DNA of 64,000 nucleotides from Yersinia pekkanenii (lineage in GTDB: Bacteria; Pseudomonadota; Gammaproteobacteria; Enterobacterales; Enterobacteriaceae), in assembly GCF_001152565.1 (NCBI RefSeq), contig NZ_CQAZ01000011.1, forward strand, positions 24,740 to 88,739, written 5' to 3'. Shown piece after piece: positions 1 through 9,386 of this stretch (position 1 is its first letter; the number at the start of each line of letters is the position of its first letter). Made by a program: the position numbers and the translations under genes. The notes beneath the pieces are model-generated. The model saw only the letters and a list, made by a program, of their open reading frames with translations. It was not told the origin of the DNA and ran no database searches.

Positions 1-40
1 GGCGCCAGCCGAGCGGGGTTTCTTTTTGCCCCACTCTGTT
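1..40 (+). promoter_or_regulatory. end of ilvB leader attenuator (partial)
   Basis: A G+C-rich arm (GAGCGGGG, ending at 18) is followed at once by a T-rich run (TTTCTTTTT, 19-27), about 40 bases before ilvB. This is the 3' half of an intrinsic terminator; the matching 5' arm and the leader peptide would lie upstream of the window. In E. coli ilvB is attenuated through the ivbL leader, so the same control is inferred here. Only half the structure is visible. Confidence 0.4.
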
Positions 41-68
41 AGCGCCGGCCCCGATGAAGGACATAACC

Positions 69-1736
69 ATGCGTTATACCGGCGCCCAATTAATAGTTCG
101 TTTACTGGAACAACAAGGCATTACCACTGTGGCAGGTATTCCTGGTGGTGCGGCGTTACCGTTGTATGATGCTCTGGGGCAAAGTCGCATTATCCGCCAT
201 GTGTTGGCGCGACATGAGCAAGGTGCGGGTTTTATGGCGCAGGGTATGGCGCGGGCCACCGGACAAACCGCCGTCTGCTTGGCATCCAGCGGCCCTGGAG
301 CAACCAATCTGGTCACGGCCATTGCCGATGCTAAGCTCGACTCTATTCCACTGGTTTGTATTACAGGGCAGGTTTCCTCCTCAATGATTGGCACCGATGC
401 TTTTCAAGAAGTTGATACCTACGGTTTGTCGATCCCCATCACCAAACATAACTATTTGGTTCGCGATATCAGCGAATTGGTTCGGGTCATTCCGGCGGCA
501 TTTCGTATTGCTCAGTCCGGGCGTCCCGGCCCGGTATGGATTGATATTCCCAAAGATGTACAAACCGCTGAGATTGAGCTTGAAAGCTTGCCAGAACCGG
601 GGGTTGCAGATGAACCCTGCCCAGTCGATCTGCAGGCTATTGCTCAAGCGGCTCAGATGATCAACCGTGCTGCACGGCCAGTACTCTATCTGGGGGGCGG
701 GATAGTCAGCTCCGAGGCCCATCATGAAGCAATACAACTGGCCGAACAGGCCGGTCTGCCTACCACCATGACATTAATGGCATTAGGCACCATGCCGGTT
801 GACCATCCATTATCCTTAGGAATGTTGGGGATGCATGCCGCACGTTCGACCAATCTTGTCATGCAACAGGCGGATTTATTGATTGTGCTCGGTGCCCGAT
901 TTGATGATCGGGCTATTGGCAAGGCTGAACAGTTTTGCCCTAACGCCAGCATTATTCATATTGATATTGACCCCGCTGAGCTTGGCAAAATTCGCCGCCC
1001 CCATCTGGCGATGAATGCTGATATTAAGCAGGTATTAACCCATTTATTGCCATTAGTCGACACACAAACGCGCAGTGATTGGCGTGCCATTGTCAGCAAT
1101 ATGCAGCGTGAGTTTCCGTTCAATCAGCCAAACAGTGGCAACCCGTTGTGCCACTATGGCTTGATTCGTGCGGCGGCCGAGGCTCTGGATGACGACACCA
1201 TCATTACTACTGATGTCGGCCAGCATCAAATGTGGGTGGCACAGGTCTATCCATTGCACCGACCACGACAGTGGTTAACTTCCGGAGGACTGGGCACCAT
1301 GGGTTTTGGTCTGCCTGCCGCCATTGGCGCAGCACTGGCGAAGCCAGAGGCTAAAGTGGTGTGCTTTTCCGGTGATGGCAGCCTGATGATGAACATTCAA
1401 GAAATGGCGACCGCAGTTGAAGAGCGGCTGAACGTTAAGATTATTTTGATGAATAACCAGTCACTAGGTTTAGTCCATCAGCAGCAGGATCTGTTCTTCG
1501 GTAAACGTATTTTTGCCGCCGACTACCCTTATCGCACTAATTTTATTCATATTGCTGAAGGCTTTGGTTTTTCTACTTGTGACCTTAATAGTGCCAGCGA
1601 CCCTTATGCCGCTTTGCATGATGCGCTAAATCGCCCTGGCCCCGTATTAATCCACGCGTTGATTGATGTGGATGAAAAAGTGTATCCCATGGTGCCACCT
1701 GGTGCTGCGAATATCGATATGATTGGAGGTGAGTAA
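69..1736 (+). CDS. ilvB: acetolactate synthase I, large subunit IlvB
   Basis: This is the catalytic subunit of acetohydroxy acid synthase I. It condenses pyruvate to acetolactate, or pyruvate with 2-oxobutyrate, in valine, leucine and isoleucine synthesis, using thiamine diphosphate and FAD. The order is N-terminal TPP-PYR domain with the catalytic Glu near residue 50 (RHEQGAGF), a central domain ([15 protein letters not shown]), and a C-terminal TPP-binding domain with GDGSLMMN. The protein aligns end to end with E. coli IlvB rather than IlvI or IlvG. I chose ATG 69 because AAGGA (57-61) sits 7 bases upstream and the protein then starts MRYTGAQ, matching the family; an in-frame ATG at 54 overlaps that site. 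ilvN follows directly. Confidence 0.95.
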   Translation: MRYTGAQLIVRLLEQQGITTVAGIPGGAALPLYDALGQSRIIRHVLARHEQGAGFMAQGMARATGQTAVCLASSGPGATNLVTAIADAKLDSIPLVCITGQVSSSMIGTDAFQEVDTYGLSIPITKHNYLVRDISELVRVIPAAFRIAQSGRPGPVWIDIPKDVQTAEIELESLPEPGVADEPCPVDLQAIAQAAQMINRAARPVLYLGGGIVSSEAHHEAIQLAEQAGLPTTMTLMALGTMPVDHPLSLGMLGMHAARSTNLVMQQADLLIVLGARFDDRAIGKAEQFCPNASIIHIDIDPAELGKIRRPHLAMNADIKQVLTHLLPLVDTQTRSDWRAIVSNMQREFPFNQPNSGNPLCHYGLIRAAAEALDDDTIITTDVGQHQMWVAQVYPLHRPRQWLTSGGLGTMGFGLPAAIGAALAKPEAKVVCFSGDGSLMMNIQEMATAVEERLNVKIILMNNQSLGLVHQQQDLFFGKRIFAADYPYRTNFIHIAEGFGFSTCDLNSASDPYAALHDALNRPGPVLIHALIDVDEKVYPMVPPGAANIDMIGGE

Positions 1737-1737
1737 G

Positions 1738-2070
1738 ATGACAAGTCTACCAATGGCAGATCAACCCACATTGGGTTTACAAACCACGGCACGAGTAGCT
1801 TTATTACTGACCGTGCGCAACCACCCCGGAGTGATGTCCCATATTTGTGGCTTATTTGCCCGACGTGCGTTTAACGTAGAAGGCATTCTGTGTATGCCGC
1901 TGGCCGGTGGCGAAGAAAGCCGCATTTGGTTACAAGTGTTGGATGACCAGCGACTACTGCAAATGATAAGTCAGCTAGAAAAACTAGAGGATGTGCTCCA
2001 GGTTCGCCGCTTTGGTTCTGAAATACCTATTTTCAATCAGGTAGAGGATTTGATCGCCAATCAGCGGTGA
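1738..2070 (+). CDS. ilvN: acetolactate synthase I, small regulatory subunit IlvN
   Basis: This is the regulatory subunit that binds valine and activates IlvB. An ACT domain fills residues 15-90 ([20 protein letters not shown], then [11 protein letters not shown]). At 110 aa it is slightly longer than E. coli IlvN (96 aa), with extra residues at both ends. ATG 1738 is preceded by GGAGG overlapping the last ilvB codons (1725-1730), so the two genes are one transcript with coupled translation; an in-frame TTG at 1723 lies upstream of that site and is unlikely. In E. coli uhpA follows; here it does not. Confidence 0.95.
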   Translation: MTSLPMADQPTLGLQTTARVALLLTVRNHPGVMSHICGLFARRAFNVEGILCMPLAGGEESRIWLQVLDDQRLLQMISQLEKLEDVLQVRRFGSEIPIFNQVEDLIANQR

Positions 2071-2134
2071 GCCGCGTGAACAGGAAGTCGCCCCTGCTCC
2101 GGAAATTGGGGGGGATACCAGACCAGATCGGTGC

Positions 2135-2650
2135 TTATTTCGGACATACTTTAGGCTCCTTCATCCGTAAAGGCTCTTTAATGGGGTAGTTAGGATGGCC
2201 ATACTCGTAGCAACTGGTGGTGACTTTAATTTGGTCGCAGGGCATAAAGTGAACGGTGATCCCACATGTTTTTCCACCGGAGGTATAAGCTGGAACCGGG
2301 ACTATTTTATAGTGCTGTCGATGTTGTGCTTTTATTTTTCTCGCCCAATCCAAAGCTTTTTCACTGTTCTCATACCCAGGAAAATCATCGGCAGTTCCTA
2401 CGCCTGTTTCCCAGTCTATCCTGACCGTCATTCCCGGTTGCCATTGTGTGGGCGCGCTGTAACAGCAGCCGCCGCCGCCGCCCTGGAACGGGCCGATGGC
2501 ATCGATGCCGGACTGTCCGTTGACGCTGAACTGGTTGATGGCCCATTTGGTGTGGTTAACGGCTTCGATGGTACCAGCGAGGGCTAATTGGCTGCTTAAC
2601 GCAAGTAAAAAAGCCCCTGCCAACAGGGGGCGGCTGACTATTTTCATCAT
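2135..2650 (-). CDS. DUF3304-family exported protein
   Basis: The first 25 residues are a classical signal peptide (basic start, hydrophobic core, cleavage after ALA). The mature part carries the DUF3304 signature: NHT, FSVNG, a run of five glycines followed by paired cysteines (GGGGGCCYSAP), and W-x-PG. Four further cysteines suggest disulfides in the periplasm. There is no lipobox cysteine at the cleavage site, unlike many DUF3304 lipoproteins. Function is unknown. The gene converges on ilvN and stands alone; AAGGGAAT lies upstream of the paired ATGs at 2650 and 2647. Confident for the family, no role assigned. Confidence 0.8.
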   Translation of the reverse strand: MMKIVSRPLLAGAFLLALSSQLALAGTIEAVNHTKWAINQFSVNGQSGIDAIGPFQGGGGGCCYSAPTQWQPGMTVRIDWETGVGTADDFPGYENSEKALDWARKIKAQHRQHYKIVPVPAYTSGGKTCGITVHFMPCDQIKVTTSCYEYGHPNYPIKEPLRMKEPKVCPK

Positions 2651-2832
2651 TAATTCCCTTTATTTTTACGGTAATGTTAACATTAATTACATTTTAATAA
2701 ATAATGATGCAACATATCGCACCGGTTGCTAAACCCGGCGCGTTGTATCGGCATAAGCTTAATGTATATCTCCCCGACAATTATTCGCCAGAGTGAGATG
2801 GTACTGCTACATCGCAGAATACGTATTTACCC

Positions 2833-2846
2833 TAGCAAATTTGCTA
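2833..2846. promoter_or_regulatory. 14-bp perfect palindrome before the small secreted protein gene
   Basis: TAGCAAATTTGCTA is a perfect 14-bp palindrome ending 19 bases before ATG 2866. Its position in the short leader suggests an operator or 5' hairpin. No regulator can be named. Confidence 0.35.
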
Positions 2847-2865
2847 CTAAATAAGCAGGTATAAT

Positions 2866-3159
2866 ATGAACGCTCAAATCAAGTATGCACTCGCCGTTGC
2901 CATCATTGCCTTAGCCAGCGCCAACATTGCGCGCGCGGCTGATCCACACATCCCATGGGCGGATAACAGTGGTGGCACTGAAAGCACCCATATCGCCGCT
3001 GTTGGCCAAGACTTGAATAACCAACATCAGGCCGTGACCAAAACACAAGAAGGCGTGTGGGCCGCTAATAGTGGCAGTATCAGCCAGGATGAACAGGCAT
3101 TAAAGAGCACCACACCTGCCTTTGCTGGCACCCCTTCATTAATGCCCCATCAGGGATAA
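2866..3159 (+). CDS. small secreted protein of unknown function
   Basis: A 97-aa protein with a signal peptide (NAQIKYALAVAIIALASA), probably cleaved after ARA or RAA, leaving about 72 polar residues rich in Gln, Ser, Thr and Gly (DNSGGTESTHIA). It has no cysteine, no transmembrane segment after the signal and no motif I know. AGCAGGT lies 7 bases before the ATG, and a strong terminator follows at 3227. Signal peptide, ribosome site and terminator make a real gene likely, but I do not recognise it. It is divergent from the DUF3304 gene, across a 215-base gap. Confidence 0.6.
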   Translation: MNAQIKYALAVAIIALASANIARAADPHIPWADNSGGTESTHIAAVGQDLNNQHQAVTKTQEGVWAANSGSISQDEQALKSTTPAFAGTPSLMPHQG

Positions 3160-3226
3160 TATCACTGAGCGTAATACTAGAAATATCATTGAGGTGTGAG
3201 AATAAAGACAATGTTACGAAAGCAGC

Positions 3227-3263
3227 AGGCCGCTAGCGATAATATATCGTTAACGGCCTTTTT
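3227..3263 (+). terminator. intrinsic terminator after the small secreted protein gene
   Basis: AGGCCGcTAgCGATA pairs with TATCGttAaCGGCCT around a short ATA loop and is followed by TTTTT. It lies between the + gene ending at 3159 and convergent yjjG. Confidence 0.8.
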
Positions 3264-3281
3264 GATTCGAACGCAGATATA

Positions 3282-3956
3282 TTAAGCCAGTAATAGTTTT
3301 TGTAATTCCGCCAGTGAGCTAACTTGATAGCGAGGCGCAATATTATCATCTACAGCGGCACCATGCATATTAAGCCAGCAGGTATCAATACCCGCATTAA
3401 TACCACCCTGAATATCAGAATGAAGATTATCGCCAACCATTAAAATATTTTCTTTTGCCGGATTATTCATTAAATTGAAAGCATGTTCAAATATAGCCAC
3501 ATCTGGCTTAGCCACCCCTACTTGCTCAGAAATAATCAGTGGGGAAAAGACATTTTTTAAACCGGTACGCTCTAAACGGAGAGTCTGCAACTCGGTAAAA
3601 CCATTGGTAATAATCCCCATATTGACTTTACCGCTCAAGGCATCAACTAACTCACGCGCACCGGGTAACAGCGAACAAATATCTGCCATAGCGACCAAAA
3701 ACTCACTATTCAGACGGGTTGCCGCGACACCCAGTTTTTCTGCCCACATTTCAAAACGGCTATTTTGTAACTCGGTGGCAGATATCTTGCCATCCTGATA
3801 ATCGACCCAAAGCGGTTTATTAACCAACTGATAATGATCAAAATCCTGCGCGGAAAACTCCACATTAAAGCGGGAGAACATCAGCTTTAAGCCTTGATAT
3901 GCATCAAAGTGAAATAGTGTTTCATCCGCATCGAACAGTATCCATTGGTATCTCAT
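3282..3956 (-). CDS. yjjG: pyrimidine 5'-nucleotidase YjjG (HAD family)
   Basis: A HAD-superfamily phosphatase closest to E. coli YjjG, which dephosphorylates dUMP, UMP and dTMP and protects against non-canonical pyrimidine nucleotides. Motif I is FDADETLF near residue 8, motif II is ITNGF, the conserved Lys is in GVAKPD, and motif IV is MVGDNLHSD. From ATG 3956 (MRYQWILF) the protein is 224 aa against 225 in E. coli, and GAG-rich sequence precedes it; the frame is open a further 22 codons upstream but that extension has no family match. In E. coli it follows rimI; here it stands alone. Confidence 0.9.
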   Translation of the reverse strand: MRYQWILFDADETLFHFDAYQGLKLMFSRFNVEFSAQDFDHYQLVNKPLWVDYQDGKISATELQNSRFEMWAEKLGVAATRLNSEFLVAMADICSLLPGARELVDALSGKVNMGIITNGFTELQTLRLERTGLKNVFSPLIISEQVGVAKPDVAIFEHAFNLMNNPAKENILMVGDNLHSDIQGGINAGIDTCWLNMHGAAVDDNIAPRYQVSSLAELQKLLLA

Positions 3957-4049
3957 TACTCTTATCTCTCTGGCATCATTAGGCGCGTTATGGTAGCGAT
4001 TATTAGGGCTTAGCTCAAGCACGCTTATATCCTTGCATGCAGGATATTA

Positions 4050-6425
4050 TTACATCAGTAGTGCTGCCGATATATCACGATTTATCGCAATAATGGCATC
4101 ACCGGTGATCAGTGGGGCATCAAATGCTGCCAATGTTTTACGGTTAATCTCAACCAGTACATCATCAAGTTTAATTTCCATATCTAACGCAATATCCATC
4201 AACTTATCTTTTTCCCAAGTGTCACGGGACATCAGCAGTTTTAGGAATATCACGGTGCTATTAGCCAAATTAGCCGTGATTGCCGCCATTGATTTCGGGT
4301 TAATCTCGGTTGGCGCGGGGGCAGTGACCGTCTCAGTGATGAACAGGTTTTCTAACAGTTTGACTAATTCCTGACTTTCATTTTTCAGTAGATTAATGCG
4401 GTCGGTATCATTAATAATTTCAGCGGCCGGGGACGGCAGGCTCAATGTCATTGGTGTTGCACGGCTATCAAGATCGCGATAGACCAGCTTACTGTCGAGG
4501 GCGAAACGCTTATACACCCGTTCAAGGAACTTCACGTCTTGGGGTGTAATGGTTCCCTCAACCTGAATTAGATGTGCCAGAAAACGTGCTATGGCCCGAC
4601 GATTATCCAGCGAAAGCGGCTCCAGGTTATTTTTCAGCGCCAGTAACGTATTACTTTTTCTGATACCCGGCTGGAGATAAGCTTTTAGACGCATACGTTG
4701 ACCGGGGCTAATATAACCCCAAGCATCAATGTGCTGAGTCAATATCTTTGATTCTGGCTCACCGATACACCCATCAACCATCACTGCGGCACAAGCCAGC
4801 TCTACTGCCAGCATAGTGACACGATAGGTGGCAATGGTTGCTGATTCAGCGACCATCGACTCAATAGGAAACAGTGCCACGATATCTTGCAAAACGGGGG
4901 TATGATTATCCGCTCTAACATCAGGTTCAATGCCAACGTGTAACGACGCCAGTGCATAGGTTAATGCCATCACCTGACTGCGGGATAAACACTCTAATGG
5001 TTTGGTATCACAGGCAGTACTTAGCCGGAGAAAAAGTTCATCCAATGTGATCATCAGCAAACCATAACCGACCTTTGCTTTAATATTCTCTAATTCGCTT
5101 TTTAATGCCTCAGACCACAATGGCATTGGCATCAATAGCTGCCCTTCCAGCGACATTTTTTTCTTTGGATTACCACTGGCAAAACGGTTATAAATATCAA
5201 GATCCTGCTGACATGCTTCAAATATTGGCCGAAGCTTATCCCGATGCGCTTTACATACTGCGACATTCGGCAGGTCACCCATTTGCTGGAAGAATTCCTG
5301 GCCCATTAATCCCGCAGAAGCAGGACGATAAAATATCAGTAATTTGGTTTTATTAACCGGCAATAAAAATCCATCACCATATTGTGCTCGGTAACGCTGC
5401 TGAAATAGCGAAGAGAAAACATTGGCACAATGTACCATTGATATATTCTGATTTATTACCGGGTCGGCTTCCCCCCAGGCGAGAGCCCATTCGGCTGACA
5501 GTGGTTTCTGATCAACCGCCAATTGCCCTAAACCGACCAGCAACGCCAGTGGAAGTTCGGTTGAGGCATTGCGGGTTGAAGGCGGTGAAGACAGATAGAG
5601 TTTCTCCTCTATATTCACCCGAGAGAGATAAACTAATAAATTCTGCGCATAATGATTAAATGCGTTATTTTTCCCATAAATCTTTAGTAGACGATTAATT
5701 TCTGTTTCAAGGATAGGGAACTCTTTTTTTGCCACTGGATCTATAGCTGCATCAATCAGTATTCGATGTTCCAATCCGTAGAAAAATAAGAATACATAGC
5801 CGATATCTGCATTGGGCGATTTACGCCCTTCGGATAGCCACTGTAAATATGCTCTTCTCGCCTCAGGTGAACATGTTGAGTAATCGGGTGCATTATCAAT
5901 CAGAGGTAATGAGCTATCTATTTCGTTTGCCGCGACATCCATTGACGGGTTAATAAACGCAGGCTCTGCCCCGGTACGGTTACTTTTGTATTTATTACCA
6001 ATATAAACCATACCATCCGGTAAATTTATTCCGGCGACAACGGCTAGCTCACCGGGACGGAGCCACGATGCACGGGCTAAAGAACCTCGAGATGTTTCTG
6101 TTGGTTTAGGTGCTGCTTTCTTGGATCCGTCGACTGATTGACGCTGTTCAGGCTGATCATTTTCAGTGGGGTATTCTGGCTCTAACTGCGACGGAGCCAT
6201 CGGATAACTGCCCAGATCGGGTACCGTCACGGTTTTCTGCATATCGGTATTGATAGATGGCCCGACGAGTGACTTAGCCCCTTTGAGATTTTGCCAAACA
6301 AAGTACAGGCATAAGATAGCCGCACTCAGTGCAATCCACACTTCTCTTGGGATACCTGTCATCAGCCCTAAAACGACGATGAGTAGGATAACCCCGCCGG
6401 TACCGGTAGATTTTCTCTTTGCCAC
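4050..6425 (-). CDS. TerB-N / TerB-C domain membrane protein
   Basis: A 791-aa protein with two hydrophobic segments in residues 11-48, so anchored in the inner membrane with the rest cytoplasmic. A Pro/Gln-rich linker leads to a TerB-N domain starting at WLRPGELAVVAG with GMVYIG (about 120-330). A TerB-like helical region follows (about 530-620, AVMVDGCIGEPESKI), then a TerB-C region (about 640-791, HLIQVEGTITPQDVKF). These domains belong to the tellurium-resistance / stress networks described by Aravind and colleagues, where they often accompany a helicase or phage-defence genes. Here it is a single gene. The start is GTG at 6425 with only a weak ribosome site. Confidence 0.75.
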   Translation of the reverse strand: MAKRKSTGTGGVILLIVVLGLMTGIPREVWIALSAAILCLYFVWQNLKGAKSLVGPSINTDMQKTVTVPDLGSYPMAPSQLEPEYPTENDQPEQRQSVDGSKKAAPKPTETSRGSLARASWLRPGELAVVAGINLPDGMVYIGNKYKSNRTGAEPAFINPSMDVAANEIDSSLPLIDNAPDYSTCSPEARRAYLQWLSEGRKSPNADIGYVFLFFYGLEHRILIDAAIDPVAKKEFPILETEINRLLKIYGKNNAFNHYAQNLLVYLSRVNIEEKLYLSSPPSTRNASTELPLALLVGLGQLAVDQKPLSAEWALAWGEADPVINQNISMVHCANVFSSLFQQRYRAQYGDGFLLPVNKTKLLIFYRPASAGLMGQEFFQQMGDLPNVAVCKAHRDKLRPIFEACQQDLDIYNRFASGNPKKKMSLEGQLLMPMPLWSEALKSELENIKAKVGYGLLMITLDELFLRLSTACDTKPLECLSRSQVMALTYALASLHVGIEPDVRADNHTPVLQDIVALFPIESMVAESATIATYRVTMLAVELACAAVMVDGCIGEPESKILTQHIDAWGYISPGQRMRLKAYLQPGIRKSNTLLALKNNLEPLSLDNRRAIARFLAHLIQVEGTITPQDVKFLERVYKRFALDSKLVYRDLDSRATPMTLSLPSPAAEIINDTDRINLLKNESQELVKLLENLFITETVTAPAPTEINPKSMAAITANLANSTVIFLKLLMSRDTWEKDKLMDIALDMEIKLDDVLVEINRKTLAAFDAPLITGDAIIAINRDISAALLM

Positions 6426-6669
6426 GATGGTTTATCTGCCCCTATCTTAAAATAGTAATTTTTATTCTGCCTTTAATGGCAATATTTAATAAATAACGTT
6501 TTTTTTACGTTCTTTTCACATAAAAATCATGACAAAAACACTAATTAGACTTAAGTGCAATTTATAGGTTAATAATAATCCAGTATTTTATTTTTAATGT
6601 TTGTTGTTTGGCATAACGGCGTGCCAACGCGTTCAATAAATCAATTATGCCAGTTGATTATACATTCAG
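6426..6669. other. AT-rich gene-free stretch
   Basis: This leader of the TerB-domain gene is very AT-rich, with oligo-T and oligo-A runs. It presumably contains that gene's promoter. I see no open frame and only a short TTGGC/GCCAA inverted repeat near 6607-6635. Confidence 0.5.
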
Positions 6670-6795
6670 CTAGCAAAGACTCTGTAGCCATTGGATAAAT
6701 TCCTTAGCTTTCGGCTTATCCAACATCTGCTTGGGGTAAATTAAATAATAGGGATTTGTCACGGGTAACTTGTGCTTTAGTTTATAGTTAACGTT
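6670..6795 (-). pseudogene. C-terminal remnant of a LysR-family regulator
   Basis: On the minus strand an open frame of about 41 codons ends at the TAG at 6670-6672 and reads ...KLPVTNPYYLIYPKQ, then KPKAKEFIQWLQSLC. Tyr-Tyr-Leu-x-Tyr-Pro followed by a Lys/Pro-rich turn and a terminal amphipathic F-x-x-W-L helix is the usual end of GcvA-type LysR regulators. An in-frame stop precedes it and there is no room for the helix-turn-helix half, so it is a decayed remnant. The adjacent oxygenase gene points the other way, as a LysR target usually does. Confidence 0.55.
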
Positions 6796-6870
6796 TTATT
6801 ATTATTCTGGTTACAAATAATCCTATACTCTTAAGAAGAGAAGCAACCTTTAGCATTATTGTGGGGATAT

Positions 6871-7650
6871 ATGCAAAAATTAACCAAAATAATTAATATG
6901 GTCGCCAATCCAATTGGCGACATGGCGTTCATTAAACAATGCAAGGGTACTCTGGAAGCTTGTGGTGTTCTGGTATTGTCGGACTTTTTATTGCCTCGCG
7001 CGCTGGACAGTATTAAGCAGGAAGGCATCAATCAAAAACATCACGCGTACTATGCAGCTAATCAACATAACGTTTATCTGACCAATTCAGATCCCGCCTA
7101 TTCTGCTGACCATCCGCGCAATCGGTTGGTTACATCATCAAAAGGGTGTATTACCGATGAGGAAATCCCCGCAGACTCCGCGCTTCGAACACTGTATACC
7201 GCAAAGGATTTTCAGAATTTTCTGTGTGCCGTCTTAGATGAAAAGCAGCTCTACCCCTACGCTGATTCACTTTCTTCAATTAATTTACACTACGCCAGTC
7301 AAGGTCAAGAGTTAGGTTGGCATTTTGATAACTCTTCGTTTGCCATTACCTTATTGGTACAAAAACCACAGGCGGGTGGTGTTTTCGAATATATCGAAGA
7401 AATGCGGGATGCAGATAAAGCAGAGATGAATTATTCCGGTGTGGAACAGCTGCTAAACCAGAAAATCACCCCTAAAGTATTACAGATTGAACCGGGGGAA
7501 TTAGTGTTATTCCGTGGAAGAAATGCAATTCACCGTGTCACGCCGACACAAGGGGATATCACACGGATGCTAGTGGTACTGGCATATAATGCACAACCTG
7601 ACATTACCTTATCCGAAACGGCCAGAATGACTTTTTATGGCCGTATTTAG
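6871..7650 (+). CDS. 2-oxoglutarate/Fe(II)-dependent oxygenase
   Basis: The fold signature of Fe(II)/2-oxoglutarate oxygenases is complete: metal ligands His151 and Asp153 (GWHFDNSSF) and His221 (AIHRVTP), with Arg232 placed to bind 2-oxoglutarate, in a 259-aa protein. The intact H-x-D argues for hydroxylase chemistry and not the H-x-G of halogenases. The substrate is unknown; relatives of this size act on free amino acids or small metabolites. ATG 6871 has GGGGA at 6863-6867; an in-frame TTG at 6859 is less likely. The gene is monocistronic, next to a dead LysR gene. Confidence 0.8.
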   Translation: MQKLTKIINMVANPIGDMAFIKQCKGTLEACGVLVLSDFLLPRALDSIKQEGINQKHHAYYAANQHNVYLTNSDPAYSADHPRNRLVTSSKGCITDEEIPADSALRTLYTAKDFQNFLCAVLDEKQLYPYADSLSSINLHYASQGQELGWHFDNSSFAITLLVQKPQAGGVFEYIEEMRDADKAEMNYSGVEQLLNQKITPKVLQIEPGELVLFRGRNAIHRVTPTQGDITRMLVVLAYNAQPDITLSETARMTFYGRI

Positions 7651-7720
7651 CCGTCATTCAATCTTGGCTTTCAGCTAAAAATAGAGATTTGTTTTGCGGC
7701 CAATCACGGGGTCACAGCAA

Positions 7721-7751
7721 CAGAAAATCCCGGTCAAAACGGCACCGGGAT
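7721..7751 (-). terminator. phoA terminator
   Basis: Read on the minus strand, ATCCCGGT pairs with ACCGGGAT and is followed by TTTTC. It lies 55 bases past the phoA stop. Confidence 0.65.
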
Positions 7752-7806
7752 GGTCCAGGCAGAGGGTCTATGTAACAAAATGGCTATGCTACAAATAAAT
7801 GGTCTC

Positions 7807-9237
7807 TTATTTAATTGCCATAGCATCGCGCATGGTAAAGAACAGATCGGTCTGATCGGTCAGGCCAACAACGTTCGCGGCATGTGGGCCGTAAGCCGCT
7901 ATCCGTAATTGCGTACCGGTATGCCCTTGAGAGTCATCTTCAGAATTACCGTAGCTTATAGCCATAATTGCGCCGTCTTTGGTGGTTAACGCTTGCGTCA
8001 GACCAGGTGCTTTAGCATCAGCCTCAATAATTTGGCTAGAATGAGCATGATCTGCGGTTACGATGACCAGTGTATTGCCATCGGTACGGGCAAACTCCAG
8101 TGCTTTTTGTACTGCTTCATCCAAATCGACGGTTTCACCGAACTGGCCACAAGGGTTTGCTGCGTGGTCTTGTTTGTCAATTGATGCCCCTTCCACTTGC
8201 AGGAAGAAACCTTGCTCATTGGTTTTCAACAGATCAATCGCTTTTTCGGTCATCACGGCCAATGTTGGAATATCGTTGGTGCGTTCGCTATTGTTTTCAC
8301 AGGTTACCGGCGGTTTATCCAGGTTGCCGTGATAAGAGGCTTTCGGCCCCTGCCAGCGTACCGGCATATTACCTGGACTAAATAACCCCAACAGCGGTTT
8401 TTGTTGATCGGCCTGCTTTATTGCATTCAAATCATCAAGATTTTCAACAATGATGTAACCTCGGGCCAGAGCTTGATCGCGTAGCGATTGATCTTTCCAT
8501 TCACCGGCTTTAGCGACTTGGCTGAATGATTTAGAACCACCGCCTAAAGTGACATCAGCACGCCCGGCAATCATCTGTTCGGTAATGGAACCGCGCCCCC
8601 CATTTTCCAACGCGTTAGTACCACACTTCTCACTGGTTTCTTCCGGGCCGTAGCATTTTCGCCCGGTGACGTGGGCAAACTGTGCCGCAGGCGTGGCATC
8701 CTGCAATTCAGCGGTAGAGACGTTACCGGTCGCTTTACCTGCTTTTTTGGCCAGTTCCAATAATGTGGCGTGATCTTTGCCGAATACATCGACACCCAGT
8801 GCGCCATTATAGGTTTTCACGCCGGAAGACCATGCAGTAGCAGACGCGGCTGAGTCAGTCACGTAATCAGGTTTCTGTGTTTTCTTATCTAATGAATAGT
8901 GCGTGTATTGCCCGGTCAGCGGTAACGCATCAATTCCTTTAAAGAAACCACCCGCCCCCAAAGCATAGTTACGCGCCGAGGTAATTTCTGAGTCACCCAT
9001 ACCATCGCCAATCAATAAAATGACATTTTTCACCGTTTTATTGGACAACGAATCACGCAGCGCCTGTGTCTGATCTTCCGTCAGACGGCGTGCCCCGCCA
9101 AATTGAGTGACATCGCCATGGGCGCTGCGGTCGTATAGGCCGGTGGCGGCAGCAACGGCATTGGGTGTAAACAACGTACTGGTTAACATCAGGGTGGATA
9201 ACGCTATGCCGGACATAGTGGATACACGGTTCTGCAT
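7807..9237 (-). CDS. phoA: alkaline phosphatase PhoA
   Basis: Periplasmic phosphomonoesterase that releases phosphate during phosphate starvation. A signal peptide occupies about the first 29 residues (ending NAVAAA). Active-site landmarks are all present: GDGMGDSE for a metal Asp, the nucleophile Ser in [19 protein letters not shown], the metal pair in VTADHAHSS, and the distal His in GHTGT. Length 476 aa matches E. coli PhoA (471). AAGGAAT precedes ATG 9237. A clear Pho box lies upstream, so PhoB control is expected. Confidence 0.96.
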   Translation of the reverse strand: MQNRVSTMSGIALSTLMLTSTLFTPNAVAAATGLYDRSAHGDVTQFGGARRLTEDQTQALRDSLSNKTVKNVILLIGDGMGDSEITSARNYALGAGGFFKGIDALPLTGQYTHYSLDKKTQKPDYVTDSAASATAWSSGVKTYNGALGVDVFGKDHATLLELAKKAGKATGNVSTAELQDATPAAQFAHVTGRKCYGPEETSEKCGTNALENGGRGSITEQMIAGRADVTLGGGSKSFSQVAKAGEWKDQSLRDQALARGYIIVENLDDLNAIKQADQQKPLLGLFSPGNMPVRWQGPKASYHGNLDKPPVTCENNSERTNDIPTLAVMTEKAIDLLKTNEQGFFLQVEGASIDKQDHAANPCGQFGETVDLDEAVQKALEFARTDGNTLVIVTADHAHSSQIIEADAKAPGLTQALTTKDGAIMAISYGNSEDDSQGHTGTQLRIAAYGPHAANVVGLTDQTDLFFTMRDAMAIK

Positions 9238-9294
9238 GGGTATAATTCCTTGTTGTAAAACAGTAATACAATTTGTATTAATGGGTTACAACAA

Positions 9295-9300
9295 ATACTA
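9295..9300 (-). promoter_or_regulatory. phoA -10 element
   Basis: TAGTAT on the minus strand, exactly 10 bases downstream of the Pho box, the spacing seen in PhoB-activated promoters where the Pho box replaces the -35. Confidence 0.6.
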
Positions 9301-9310
9301 GAACAGATGA

Positions 9311-9328
9311 ATGACGCTTTTATGACAG
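9311..9328 (-). promoter_or_regulatory. Pho box upstream of phoA
   Basis: Minus strand CTGTCAT-AAAA-GCGTCAT: two 7-base PhoB repeats separated by an A-rich 4-base spacer. The first repeat is a perfect consensus and the second has 5 of 7 bases. It lies about 75 bases upstream of the phoA start. Confidence 0.85.
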
Positions 9329-9386
9329 TCGCGATTAATTATTATTCTGCCGACAAGCGCTAGATCAGGCCACCACTGGCACGCCA

